Positions 18,217 through 27,093 of a DNA stretch of 64,000 nucleotides are shown piece after piece. Source of the DNA: CAWEPK01 sp963835595 (lineage in GTDB: Bacteria > Desulfobacterota > Syntrophorhabdia > Syntrophorhabdales > WCHB1-27). Positions within the stretch are counted from its first letter, which is position 1. Each line of letters opens with the position of its first letter. A model generated the notes under the pieces. That model saw only the letters and a program-made list of their open reading frames with translations. It made no database searches and was not told the DNA's origin. Position numbers and translations under genes: made by a program. The stretch covers positions 372,001-436,000 of the forward strand of contig CAWIGL010000002.1 of NCBI GenBank assembly GCA_963835595.1, in the 5' to 3' direction.

Positions 18217-20532
18217 TCAGCCAATGTCCGTTCTCCCGGCGCCGCCTTTCCCCAGCAACGGAGCGATTTTTTCCGGTGTAATCGGCAGCTCCTTCATTCT
18301 TAAACCAGTCGCATCTGCTATTGCATTGGCGATTGCCGGTGCTATGGGGACCATAACTGCTTCTCCCATCGATTTAGCTCCGAAGGGCCCTCTGGGGTCT
18401 ACCGTTTCGACCTGCATGACGATTATTTCGTCCGGCATATCCTGTGCCCTGAACACCTTGTAGTCGGTAAACGAAGGATTCATCGCCTTTCCGTCAGATC
18501 TGAAGACGAGTCCTTCGGTAAGGGCAAAGCCGAGCCCCTGCGCAAGCGCTCCTTCTGTTTGTCCCTCTGCCATGATAGGATTGATGATCACGCCGCCGTC
18601 ATTAGCCGAAACAAACTTGAGTACTTTAACAGCTCCGGTCTCGGGGTCTACTTCCACTTCGGCCGCCTGAGCGATAAAATTATATGTAGGGGAACACTGT
18701 CCGTAGCCGTCATGTACATTCTCATGGGTCGGCCCCTGGTCGAAGGCGACTTTGCCGACAAGAGGGTTCCCCATGATTTCGTAGCTGTGGCGCGCAACGC
18801 TGCCGATATCGGTCAGTTCCTTGCCGGTCTTTTTGTCGCATACCATACCGTTCTTAATCTCTATGCTGTCTGGACTGACCGAATACATTGCCGCGGAAAC
18901 GGCCATTACCTGTTTCAGCGCATCGGCTGCCGCTTTTTGCACGGCGTTACCGGCGACAAAAGTCGTGGCGCTGCCGACGAAAAAGAAACTGGGCGATGTT
19001 TCCGTGTCCATCGGCATGATTCTGATCTGCCTTTCAGGTATTCCCATTTCTTCGGCTACGATCTGGGTAAGTACGGTAATGGCTCCCTCACCGATTTCAT
19101 GACAGCCTATAAAGACCATAGCCTGGCCTGTAGTGTTAATCTGGATAATTGCAGAACACAGGTTTGAAGCACCCGAGACGCCTATACCGCCTCCCCAGTG
19201 AATGCATGCGGCAAGGCCCACACCCCGGTTATTACCCTTGCCTCTTTTGTTCTTCCAGTCTATTGCCTCGGCAGCTTTTTCTATGCACTTGGTCATGCCG
19301 CAGCTTGATACAGCCCAGCCGTTCGACGTTACGTCTCCCGGCTTAACGGCATTCCTGAGCCTTAACTCCACCGGGTCGATACCGAGTTTTTCTGCGATGA
19401 TGTCCATCTGCGACTCGACGGCGAAGGTCGTCTGGGGATTGCCGAAACCGCGGAAAGCAGAGCCCCATGGTTTGTTGGTATAGACCAGGTAGCCGTTGAC
19501 CCGGGTGTTTCTCACGTTATAGTGAGCGCACAGGGTAGTACAGACTTTATCCAGCACCACAGGCCCCTGGCTGTTATAAGCGCCGTTATCCAGGATCACC
19601 CCGGCTTCTCTGGCGACTATTGCACCATCTTTCATCACTCCCGTTTTTATTTTTATTATGGAAGGGTGTCTGGTGCGGGTTGATATGAATTCTTCATCAC
19701 GGCTGAAGATAAGCTTGACCGCCCGACCGGTCTTTTTTGCCAGGTGGGCCGCGATCGGCTCGATGGAGTGCATCCGCATCTTGCTGCCGAATGAACCGCC
19801 AATTGTTGTCTGAATGATCCTGATATCGTCGAACGAGACACCCAGCACACTACTCAACTCGCGTCTTAACACCGAAGCGAGCTGGGTACTGACCCACATG
19901 GTCAGCCTGCCGTTCTTATCCCATCTGGCGACACAGCTATGCGTTTCCATGCAGCATGGGACGGCATGAGATGTCCTGAAAGTATCCTCAAAGATGAAAT
20001 CCGCTTCTTTAAAGGCTCTATCAACATCCCCGAAATCATAATGCAGCTCGACTGAGATATTCCTCGCCTTATCATCATGCACGAGGGGGGAACCTTCTGC
20101 CATGGCTTTTTCCGCATCCAGCACAGGGCTCAATTCCTCGTATTCTACTTTTATCAGCTCCAGAGCGTTTTCGGCGGTCTCAATATCCACGGCCGCTACG
20201 GCTGCCACATCGTCACCGATGTACCTGACCTTCTCTTTCTCGATCGGCAGCTTGTCATCGAGTCCCGGAATATTGGCACTCGCGTAGAATCTTTTGTTGG
20301 GGATATCTTTACCGGTAATTATTGCCTTTACACCCGGTAATTTTTCAGCCAGACCGGTATCGATGCTGATGATCCTGGCATGCGCATAAGGGCTTGGGAG
20401 AATGGCCGCATGAAGCATCCCGGGCAGTTGTATATCACATGAGTATCTGGCTTCTCCTACGGCCTTCTCGAAGCCATCGACTCTGGGGATATTTTTCCCG
20501 ATCGAGGTGTATGTGTCAGCCATATTTGTCAT
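18217..20532 (-). CDS. Molybdopterin-binding subunit, xanthine dehydrogenase family
   Basis: About 771 residues from the ATG at 20532, which overlaps the stop of the FeS gene (ATGA) with GGAG just upstream. YTSIGKNIPRVDGFEKAVGE opens the a/b-hammerhead domain. The Mo-pterin domain has GGSFGSKMRMHSIEPIAAHL (about residues 245-265), the RGFGNPQTTF loop, and the HEIGEGAITVLTQIVAEEMG block. The catalytic glutamate is in GPFGAKSMGEAVMVPIAPAI near 728-747. It is the third gene of a FAD-FeS-Mo set (21931 to 18217). Base composition looks lower in GC than flanking genes, suggesting separate origin. The substrate is unknown. Confidence 0.9.
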   Translation of the reverse strand: MTNMADTYTSIGKNIPRVDGFEKAVGEARYSCDIQLPGMLHAAILPSPYAHARIISIDTGLAEKLPGVKAIITGKDIPNKRFYASANIPGLDDKLPIEKEKVRYIGDDVAAVAAVDIETAENALELIKVEYEELSPVLDAEKAMAEGSPLVHDDKARNISVELHYDFGDVDRAFKEADFIFEDTFRTSHAVPCCMETHSCVARWDKNGRLTMWVSTQLASVLRRELSSVLGVSFDDIRIIQTTIGGSFGSKMRMHSIEPIAAHLAKKTGRAVKLIFSRDEEFISTRTRHPSIIKIKTGVMKDGAIVAREAGVILDNGAYNSQGPVVLDKVCTTLCAHYNVRNTRVNGYLVYTNKPWGSAFRGFGNPQTTFAVESQMDIIAEKLGIDPVELRLRNAVKPGDVTSNGWAVSSCGMTKCIEKAAEAIDWKNKRGKGNNRGVGLAACIHWGGGIGVSGASNLCSAIIQINTTGQAMVFIGCHEIGEGAITVLTQIVAEEMGIPERQIRIMPMDTETSPSFFFVGSATTFVAGNAVQKAAADALKQVMAVSAAMYSVSPDSIEIKNGMVCDKKTGKELTDIGSVARHSYEIMGNPLVGKVAFDQGPTHENVHDGYGQCSPTYNFIAQAAEVEVDPETGAVKVLKFVSANDGGVIINPIMAEGQTEGALAQGLGFALTEGLVFRSDGKAMNPSFTDYKVFRAQDMPDEIIVMQVETVDPRGPFGAKSMGEAVMVPIAPAIANAIADATGLRMKELPITPEKIAPLLGKGGAGRTDIG

Positions 20533-21029
20533 CTGTCTCCAGTATTTGAACAATTGCCGTTTTCGTCAGCTACAGCCTGTATTGCTTTAACTATCTTGGC
20601 GTATCCGGTACAGCGGCAAATATTCCCGTTAATTCCGGCTTTTATTTCTTCTTTGGTCGGATGTGGATTTGCATCGAGCAAAGCTTTAGCGGTCATTATC
20701 ATACCCGGAGTACAGAACCCGCACTGGATAGCCCCCCCGTCTATAAACGACTGTTGAAGGGAATGAAGTCCATCGGCCCCGGCCAGTCCTTCGATGGTCG
20801 TTATTTCCTTGCCGTCAGCCTCGACGGCCAAGACCAGGCAGGACATAACCGCCTTGCCATCCATAATGACCGTGCACGCGCCGCACTCTCCTTTTTCGCA
20901 GCCGGATTTAACGCCGGTTAAGCCGAGTTTATCTCTCAATACACTCAGCAGCGTCCAATTATTTCGAACTACGATCGCGTGCTCCACGCCATTTACCTTC
21001 AGACTGGTAACGCTCTGGTTATTGTCCAT
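20529..21029 (-). CDS. [2Fe-2S] subunit, xanthine dehydrogenase family
   Basis: 166 residues, the normal length for CoxS/XdhC-type subunits. The plant-type cluster cysteines are in GCEKGECGACTVIMDGKAVM with the later Cys in SCLVLAVEADG. The second cluster uses IQCGFCTPGMIMTAKALL and NICRCTGYAKIVKAI. It passes electrons from Mo to FAD. It lies 5 bp after the FAD subunit gene and overlaps the Mo subunit gene by 4 bp. Confidence 0.93.
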   Translation of the reverse strand: MDNNQSVTSLKVNGVEHAIVVRNNWTLLSVLRDKLGLTGVKSGCEKGECGACTVIMDGKAVMSCLVLAVEADGKEITTIEGLAGADGLHSLQQSFIDGGAIQCGFCTPGMIMTAKALLDANPHPTKEEIKAGINGNICRCTGYAKIVKAIQAVADENGNCSNTGDR

Positions 21030-21034
21030 CCGGT

Positions 21035-21931
21035 TTACCCCACACTTTCCATAGCTTCTTTAAGTAACCTTCTAATAAGGACCCGGCCGGCACGATACCG
21101 GTATTCTGCGGTAGAACGCACATCGTCGATAGGGGACATATCTTCGTTCACTTTTTCTGACGCTGCTTCTATCAGCCGGTCGGTTATTTCATGCCCTTCA
21201 AGGGCCTGTTCGACATTTCTCGCTCTTACCGGCGTGGCCGCCACCGCACCGAGTGCTATTCTGACTTCGCTGAATTTACCGCCTGAAACATTGATTTTTA
21301 CGGCACAGTTTACCTTGGCAAGGTCTTCGGATAGACGGCTGATTTTGCCGAAAGCAGTCCCGCATACACCCTTAGCGGACGGAACGAGAATTTCCGTGAG
21401 GATGTCATTATGGAGGACATTGCTGCGGGGACCCGTGAAAAAACGCTCGATCGGTATTTCACGTTCTCCTTCGATACCGGTCAGCCGTAAACGCGCATCG
21501 AATACAATCAATGGAGGTATTGTGTCGGCCGAAGGCGAACTATGGCAGATATTACCTCCGATAGTAGCCATATTCCGTACCTGTGGAGAACCGAGGGCTT
21601 CGGCTGATTTCTGAAGCGCAGGATATTTGTCCCTGATAATATCCGACGTGACAATATCCGATATTCTGGCGAGGGCGCCTATGCTCAATCCTTCCCTTCC
21701 ATTCCAGACTATCCGGTCCAGGCCGGCAATCGACTTGATGTTAATAATGTTGTCAGGCGTTAAAATCCTGTCTTTCATCATTACCATAAGGTCCGTACCG
21801 CCGGCAATGATCTTTGCCTTGTTTTCATAGCGAGCCAGAAGGAAAGCAGCTTCCATAACGGATTTCGGATTATGATATGCAAACGGTTTAATCGTTTTGA
21901 TATGGCACCTTCCTTTTCTTTCCGTTTGCAA
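21035..21931 (-). CDS. FAD-binding subunit, xanthine dehydrogenase family (start codon uncertain)
   Basis: 298 residues from a TTG at 21931. FAD motifs are AGGTDLMVMMKDR near residues 41-53 and ATIGGNICHSSPSAD near 122-136. The TTG lies inside DNA derived from a livH start (see 21921-22046), so the first ten residues (MQTERKGRCH) are not native. The natural N-terminus is probably KTIKPFAYHNPKS. At that position an ATC (21901-21899) sits six bases after GGAAGG, as if an ATG had been changed by mutation or sequencing error. First gene of a FAD-FeS-Mo set. Confidence 0.85.
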   Translation of the reverse strand: MQTERKGRCHIKTIKPFAYHNPKSVMEAAFLLARYENKAKIIAGGTDLMVMMKDRILTPDNIINIKSIAGLDRIVWNGREGLSIGALARISDIVTSDIIRDKYPALQKSAEALGSPQVRNMATIGGNICHSSPSADTIPPLIVFDARLRLTGIEGEREIPIERFFTGPRSNVLHNDILTEILVPSAKGVCGTAFGKISRLSEDLAKVNCAVKINVSGGKFSEVRIALGAVAATPVRARNVEQALEGHEITDRLIEAASEKVNEDMSPIDDVRSTAEYRYRAGRVLIRRLLKEAMESVG

Positions 21932-22046
21932 TCATCTGAAAAATCATGTACCGGCCTCTTACCCTACCTTTTAGACCAAGCGGGAGTCGGGTAGATGACT
22001 TTGGCGCCCGCCTCGAGAGGATCAACGCTTACCGCCTTTTGGTTCC
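21921..22046 (-). pseudogene. Scar: end of a binding protein gene plus start of livH
   Basis: Reading minus, 22046-21976 encodes RNQKAVSVDPLEAGAKVIYP, then TPAWSKR and a stop, nearly the same as the last residues of the receptor at 16888-18106. After the same spacer comes ATGATTTTTCAGATGATTGC, the first codons of a livH. Alignment with 16845-16970 is almost base-for-base up to the sequence TCCGTTTGCAATC, then stops abruptly at 21921, where the FAD gene begins. It is the remnant of a lost receptor-livH copy or an insertion footprint. Confidence 0.85.
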
Positions 22047-22049
22047 GAG

Positions 22050-24356
22050 CTAACCACCGCTATGACCTTTCTTCTTCCTCTCTTTGAGCATCTCCTTCAG
22101 GGTGGCCGCTTTCATGGGCAGCTCCGTGAGCCTGATCCCCGTCGCATGGTAGATGGCGTTCGCTATGGCCGGTGCGATCGGCGTCAGCGCCGGTTCGGCC
22201 AGACCCTTTGCGCCGTAAGGACCGTTCGGGTCGTTAGACTCCACGAAGATCGTCTGGATCGGGGGCATATCCTTTGCCCTCGGCACCTTGTACCGCCTGA
22301 AGCTCGGGTTCGTCACTTTACCGTCCCGCAAGGTCATCTCTTCCATCAGGGCGTACCCGATGCCCTGAGCCACCGCGCCGTGGACCTGCCCCTCGGCCAG
22401 GAGCGGGTTGATCGTCTTCCCCAGGTCATGGGCCGCGGTCAGGGAGAGGAGTTTTACGTCGCCGGTCTTCGTATTGACCTCTACTTCGGCTATCTGGGCG
22501 ACGAAGGGATAAGCGCAGGAGATATTGCCCACTTTTGTTTCGGGGTCCACCATTGACACGTCAGGCGGGATGAACTGCCCCTGGGTCATCAGGGTCCCCC
22601 CTGCCCTTTCGTAGGAAGCGATCTCACAGGCTTCCCGGAATTCCATTTGCTCCGGTCCCTCCCCAGAGAGGATTCGGCCGTCTTCAATAAAAAGGCTCGA
22701 CGGGCTTTTCTTGAGCTTCCTGGCTGCAACCTCCAGAAGTATGCTCCTCGCCTCGACGGCAGCCCGCATTACGGCATTCCCTGTAAGCGTGGTGGACCTG
22801 TCGCCGAATGTTCCCAGGCCGTGGGGCGAGACGTCAGTATCCACAGGCGCAACCTCTACCCACTCGATGGGGATGCCGAGCTCGTGCGCTGCGATCTGTG
22901 CGAAGGTCGTCTTTGACCCCTGGCCTATGTCCGGCTCTCCTACCTGTATAAGGACATGGCCTTCCTCGTTTATCCTCAGGTACGCGGCTGCCCCGTCGAA
23001 GAAGGGAAGGAATGTCCGGCTACCGGAAACATGGAGGCAGCACGCCATCCCTATGCCATAAGCCATATCGCCCGACCCCCTGGCCGGATACGATGCTCTC
23101 TTTGTATGCCAGTCCGCTTTTTCCACACTCCTCTCTATGGCCTCCGACAGGCCGCAGCTTCCCAGGTGCCAGTTATGGGGTGTGATGTCTCCCGTTCTGC
23201 TTGCATTCTTAAGCCTGAATTCGGCGGGGTCCATGCCTATCTGCTCGGCGAGCATATCGATAATTGATTCAAGGGCGAAGAAGCTCTGGGGGCAGCCGAA
23301 CCCCCTGAACGGTCCGGTAGCGATCTTGTTTGTGTAGACGAGATAGCCGTCAGTGCGGATATTTTTCAGGCGATACAGGTTGTCATGACGGGAAGCCGCG
23401 CTAAGGAGGATTCCCGGACCGTAGTTCATATAGGCGCCGTTATCAGCTATGACGACTGTTTCCTTTCCGAGAAGCGTGCCGTCCTTCTTGCAGCCTGCCT
23501 TCATCCTGATGATCATGGGGACCCGAGGCAGAGTGGCGGTGAATTCCTCGTCCCGAGTGTTGGTCATCTTTACGGGTGCGGATGCCTTGAGGGCAAGGAG
23601 GGCACAGAGGGGATGGAGCCTGCATTCCAGCTTTCCTCCGAATGCGCCGCCCATGGGCATCTGAATGACCCTGATCCTCTCCCGGGGAATACCCAGCGCG
23701 CTCGCGTACGTCATGCGCGCAAGCCTGGGCGCTTGCATGGGTATCCAGAGGGTCAGCCGCCCTTGGGCGTCCCACTGGGCCACTACCGAGTGGGGCTCGA
23801 GGTAAGCCTGGTGTACGAGGGGGGTCCTGAACGTCTCTTCGACAATGGCGTCCGCCTCGCGGAAAGCCGCGTCGACGTCGCCATGACGGATCTTGAGTGT
23901 TCTTGCTATATTTTGTTTCGCGTTATCATGGACGAGGGGCGCCCCCACTTCCATCGCCTCGAGAGGGTCGAAGACGGCCGGAAGCTCCTTATATTCGACC
24001 TTGATGAGGCGCAGGGCCTCCCTAGCGGTAGCCTCGTCCACGGCTGCCACCGCAGCCACTTCGTCCCCTATGTACCTTACCTTATCCTTCGCGAGCAGGC
24101 GCTCGTCGAGGAATTTTTCGCCGGCGACCGAGTAGTCAGGCAAGTCTTCTTCGGTACCCGTTATCACCGCCCTGACCCCCGCAAGTCTCCTTGCGGCGGT
24201 GGCGTCTATAGAAAGGACGCGGCCGTGGGCGATGGGGTTCCGGAGCACCTTTCCGTAGAGCGTGCCGGGCAGCTTGTAATCCGACCCGAACTTCAGCCGG
24301 CCTGTCACTTTCTCTACTGCATCAATCAGGTGAACCGGCGTCCCTATCCTGGTCAT
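22050..24356 (-). CDS. Molybdopterin-binding subunit, xanthine/aldehyde dehydrogenase family
   Basis: About 768 residues from the ATG at 24356 (MTRIGTPVHLIDAVEKVTGR), which overlaps the FeS gene by 4 bp; the open frame to 24449 adds non-homologous residues. GGAFGGKLECRLHPLCALLA, the RGFGCPQSFFALESI loop and GEPDIGQGSKTTFAQIAAHE are in the expected order. The catalytic glutamate is in GPYGAKGLAEPALTPIAPAI. Together with 24353-24856 it forms an FeS/Mo pair lacking an adjacent FAD subunit. Either it borrows the one at 21035-21931 or it works like the FAD-free aldehyde oxidoreductases of sulfate reducers. Confidence 0.9.
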   Translation of the reverse strand: MTRIGTPVHLIDAVEKVTGRLKFGSDYKLPGTLYGKVLRNPIAHGRVLSIDATAARRLAGVRAVITGTEEDLPDYSVAGEKFLDERLLAKDKVRYIGDEVAAVAAVDEATAREALRLIKVEYKELPAVFDPLEAMEVGAPLVHDNAKQNIARTLKIRHGDVDAAFREADAIVEETFRTPLVHQAYLEPHSVVAQWDAQGRLTLWIPMQAPRLARMTYASALGIPRERIRVIQMPMGGAFGGKLECRLHPLCALLALKASAPVKMTNTRDEEFTATLPRVPMIIRMKAGCKKDGTLLGKETVVIADNGAYMNYGPGILLSAASRHDNLYRLKNIRTDGYLVYTNKIATGPFRGFGCPQSFFALESIIDMLAEQIGMDPAEFRLKNASRTGDITPHNWHLGSCGLSEAIERSVEKADWHTKRASYPARGSGDMAYGIGMACCLHVSGSRTFLPFFDGAAAYLRINEEGHVLIQVGEPDIGQGSKTTFAQIAAHELGIPIEWVEVAPVDTDVSPHGLGTFGDRSTTLTGNAVMRAAVEARSILLEVAARKLKKSPSSLFIEDGRILSGEGPEQMEFREACEIASYERAGGTLMTQGQFIPPDVSMVDPETKVGNISCAYPFVAQIAEVEVNTKTGDVKLLSLTAAHDLGKTINPLLAEGQVHGAVAQGIGYALMEEMTLRDGKVTNPSFRRYKVPRAKDMPPIQTIFVESNDPNGPYGAKGLAEPALTPIAPAIANAIYHATGIRLTELPMKAATLKEMLKERKKKGHSGG

Positions 24357-24856
24357 GGCCGGCCTCCCTTGCCCGGCGCCGCCCTTTTGACCTTTCGTGA
24401 CGCGAGCTTGATCGCTTCTATAATTTTCACGTAGCCGGTGCACCTGCATATATGTCCATTGATAGCCTGGACGATCTCTTCGTCGGACGGCTCAAGAGTA
24501 TGGTCGATCAGGTCTTTGGCTTGCAGCACCATTCCTGGCGTGCAATATCCGCACTGGATGGCCCCCGCCTCAATAAAGGCCTCCTGAACCGGATCAAGCC
24601 GGCCGTCCCTGGCCAGTCCCTCGATGGTAACGACCTCGCAGCCGTTGACCTTAGACATCACGAGGTTGCACGTGGTCCTTGCCCGGCCGTCGATCAGGAC
24701 CACACAGGCGCCGCAATCGCCCGCACCGCAACCTTTCTTAGTGCCTGTCAAGTTGAGGTCTTCCCTGATGAAATCGAGGAGAGTCCTCTTTGGGCTGACG
24801 ATGGTCTCAATCCATTCGCCGTTCACTTTCAGTTTTACAGCCTGACTCCTCTCCAT
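24353..24856 (-). CDS. [2Fe-2S] subunit, xanthine/aldehyde dehydrogenase family
   Basis: About 167 residues from the ATG at 24856 (MERSQAVKLKVNGEWIETIV); the open frame to 24928 adds an implausible leader. Cluster cysteines are in GCGAGDCGACVVLIDGRART and TCNLVMS, then IQCGYCTPGMVLQAKDL and HICRCTGYVKIIEAI. All eight ligands are present. It is translationally coupled to the Mo subunit and lies 81 bp downstream of the PreA-like gene. Confidence 0.92.
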   Translation of the reverse strand: MERSQAVKLKVNGEWIETIVSPKRTLLDFIREDLNLTGTKKGCGAGDCGACVVLIDGRARTTCNLVMSKVNGCEVVTIEGLARDGRLDPVQEAFIEAGAIQCGYCTPGMVLQAKDLIDHTLEPSDEEIVQAINGHICRCTGYVKIIEAIKLASRKVKRAAPGKGGRP

Positions 24857-24937
24857 TGTTCCGGCTCCTGCTAACTTCAAACATGCCTCGCGGCGGCGTC
24901 CGCACGCCGTCCGGCATCCGTCCCCCAACGTGGACGC

Positions 24938-26131
24938 TCAGACCGTCCTGAACGAAACTGCGCTCACGGGGCACATGGAGTAGCACATCTCGCACCCGAT
25001 ACATTTCTCGGAATCTGCGATAATTTTGTCCCCGTCCTTCTTCAGCGCATCGCTGAAGCACGACCGCACGCACCGGCCACACGCGATGCAGAGGTCCTCG
25101 TCGATCACCGCCTTCTTGGCCGGAAGTTCGTAAGTCTGCTCGTAAGTCAGGGACCGTTTCGAGGCTATGCCTATCATCGAATCGACCGTCTTGTAGCCCT
25201 TACGGTCCATGAACTTCTCCAGGCCGTCCAGGATGACCTTTACGTGATCGTAACCTTCAAGCATGAGCACTGAGCCGACCTCCATGATACTGGCGCCGGT
25301 CATGATGAACTCCACGGCTTCCCGCCAGTCGTAGATGCCGTTCGTGCCTGCAATCGGAATTCCTCCGTCCAGATAGACGGCGTTCACCCACCTGAGGACG
25401 AGATGTCTGACCCACGGCCCTCCGACACCCGCTCTCGCGTCGATATAAGGTTTGCCCTCTTCAATGTTGACCGCGAAACCTGTGTAGCGATTGATCAGCA
25501 GTACGCCGGATGCGCCGGCTTTTTTCACGACCCGCACTATCGGGACTACGTCGACCACCTGAGGAGTCAGCTTCACTACCACGGGGATTTTGACCGCGTT
25601 AACTACCGTCCGGGTGATCTCCGCAGCGGCGACGGGGTCCTGGCCGAGCAGCATGCCTGCCGCCTCCTCGTCCATTTGCGACGGGTGTGGACAACCGAAG
25701 TTTAGCTCCAGCATATCGACGCCGCACTCTTCTTCCATCCGGGCAAGCTCCTCCCACTTATCGAGGCTGCTCGCTCCGAGACTCCCTATAAGCCTAACGT
25801 TCTTGGCGTCCGCGTATTTCTTCGCCTTCTTGATGATTGTGGACCATTCCTCGGGCCGCTTTACCGAATAGCCGGACCTGGCGTAAAAAACGAAGAACCT
25901 CGGCACCTTGCCTTTGATGATCTCCCCCTTGTCGTTGAGGATCGCGTACTTCGAATGGCGCGTCAACTCCGACATCTTGGGTTTATCGGTGATCGTCTTT
26001 ATGACGACGCCCCCCACGCCGCTGTCGATAGCCTTCGTAATGTGATCGAGACTATCGCTCGTCTCAATTGAGGAAACAACGATTGGGTTCTTGAATGGAA
26101 TCCCGCAAAAATTGACTCTCAGATCAGCCAC
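24938..26131 (-). CDS. Dihydropyrimidine dehydrogenase/dihydroorotate dehydrogenase-like FMN protein with C-terminal ferredoxin domain (PreA-like)
   Basis: About 397 residues. A GTG at 26131 preceded by GGGAGGAG is the preferred start (VADLRVNFCGIPFKNPIVVS). Residues 1-310 are an FMN-binding TIM barrel, with ELNFGCPHPSQMDEEAAGML around the substrate site and GTNGIYDWREAVEFIMTGAS at the phosphate-binding end. The C-terminus has two [4Fe-4S] motifs, CIACGRCVRSC and CIGCEMCYSMCP. This is the architecture of PreA, the catalytic subunit of bacterial dihydropyrimidine dehydrogenase. No PreT-type NAD(P)H subunit is adjacent, so reduced ferredoxin may be the donor. A role in ring reduction of an N-heterocycle is inferred. 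Confidence 0.85.
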   Translation of the reverse strand: MADLRVNFCGIPFKNPIVVSSIETSDSLDHITKAIDSGVGGVVIKTITDKPKMSELTRHSKYAILNDKGEIIKGKVPRFFVFYARSGYSVKRPEEWSTIIKKAKKYADAKNVRLIGSLGASSLDKWEELARMEEECGVDMLELNFGCPHPSQMDEEAAGMLLGQDPVAAAEITRTVVNAVKIPVVVKLTPQVVDVVPIVRVVKKAGASGVLLINRYTGFAVNIEEGKPYIDARAGVGGPWVRHLVLRWVNAVYLDGGIPIAGTNGIYDWREAVEFIMTGASIMEVGSVLMLEGYDHVKVILDGLEKFMDRKGYKTVDSMIGIASKRSLTYEQTYELPAKKAVIDEDLCIACGRCVRSCFSDALKKDGDKIIADSEKCIGCEMCYSMCPVSAVSFRTV

Positions 26132-26272
26132 GCAACTCTCCTCCCTTTGGTAAAATACGTAATATTCCGCGGCACAAAAACAGGGCCCTCGTATCAATGC
26201 CCGGCTTGCCGGCGGCGTCTTTCGGCGTCATGCCCTCTTGCTGCAAAGATAAACCCATCGTTGTCGCCATTC

Positions 26273-27091
26273 TTAGAGACTGTACAGCCCCGGTCTCCTG
26301 TCATTGAAATAGGTGACTATCTTCTTCCATTTTTCCTGCTTCTCAAGGTCGAGCTCCGCCATCACGCACCCCTCCTCGTCGCCCATGGCGGCAAGCACTC
26401 TACCCGTAAAATCGGTGATCTTGCTGTGTCCGTAGTAATCCCCGCCTGTCTGGTTGCTTGCTATCACGTACGCCTGGTTCTCGATAGACCTGGCAGGCAG
26501 GAGGGCATCCCACACACCTCCGCCGACTGTTGGCCACGCCGCACAGATAAGGATGACCTGCGCGCCTTTCAGGGCAAGCGTCCGGAAAACCTCCGGGAAG
26601 TTCAGGTCGTAGCATATGCTGAGACCGGCCTTGAAGGGGCCGACGTCGAAGACGGACAGGACGTCTCCTTCATCGACGAAATCTGCTTCCTTCGCATCTT
26701 TAGTATGAAAGAGATGGGTCTTGTTATAGGCGTAAATGTCACCTGCCGGTGTGAAAAGAAGGAGGCCGTTGGTGAGCTTCTCGGCGGCCGTTTTCATAAA
26801 GCATCCGCAGCCTATGAGCATGCCCTGTCCTGCCAGTTCCTTCAGCTCTTGCACCAATGGTGAGGTCAGGGTATCGGCCATGCCTTTCGCCAGGGCAAGG
26901 TTTTCCTCTACGCCCCTGCTCCCGTCGAGGACGAAATAGCCAAGATTAGACCCCTCCGGGAAAAGTACGAGGTTGGCGCCCCGGTCGTAGGCTTCTCTGG
27001 CTATGGAAAGGACTTTCCGTTGATTCTCTTCCTTGTCGAAATAACGGGCCTGTATCTGAGCCGCCGCTGCCTTGAACTTCATGTCTGTCAC
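26273..27091 (-). CDS. Carbon-nitrogen hydrolase (nitrilase superfamily amidohydrolase)
   Basis: 272 residues of the nitrilase fold. The Glu-Lys-Cys triad is visible in LVLFPEGSNLGYF (Glu near 46), YAYNKTHLFHTKD (Lys near 115) and GLSICYDLNFPEVFR (Cys near 158). The C-terminal RRPGLYSL is typical of omega-amidase and carbamoylase-like members. Relatives hydrolyse amides or N-carbamoyl groups, which would fit ring-opened products of the neighbouring PreA-like enzyme. It starts 3 bp after the GntR gene, so both are in one transcript. Confidence 0.87.
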   Translation of the reverse strand: MTDMKFKAAAAQIQARYFDKEENQRKVLSIAREAYDRGANLVLFPEGSNLGYFVLDGSRGVEENLALAKGMADTLTSPLVQELKELAGQGMLIGCGCFMKTAAEKLTNGLLLFTPAGDIYAYNKTHLFHTKDAKEADFVDEGDVLSVFDVGPFKAGLSICYDLNFPEVFRTLALKGAQVILICAAWPTVGGGVWDALLPARSIENQAYVIASNQTGGDYYGHSKITDFTGRVLAAMGDEEGCVMAELDLEKQEKWKKIVTYFNDRRPGLYSL

Positions 27092-27093
27092 CG

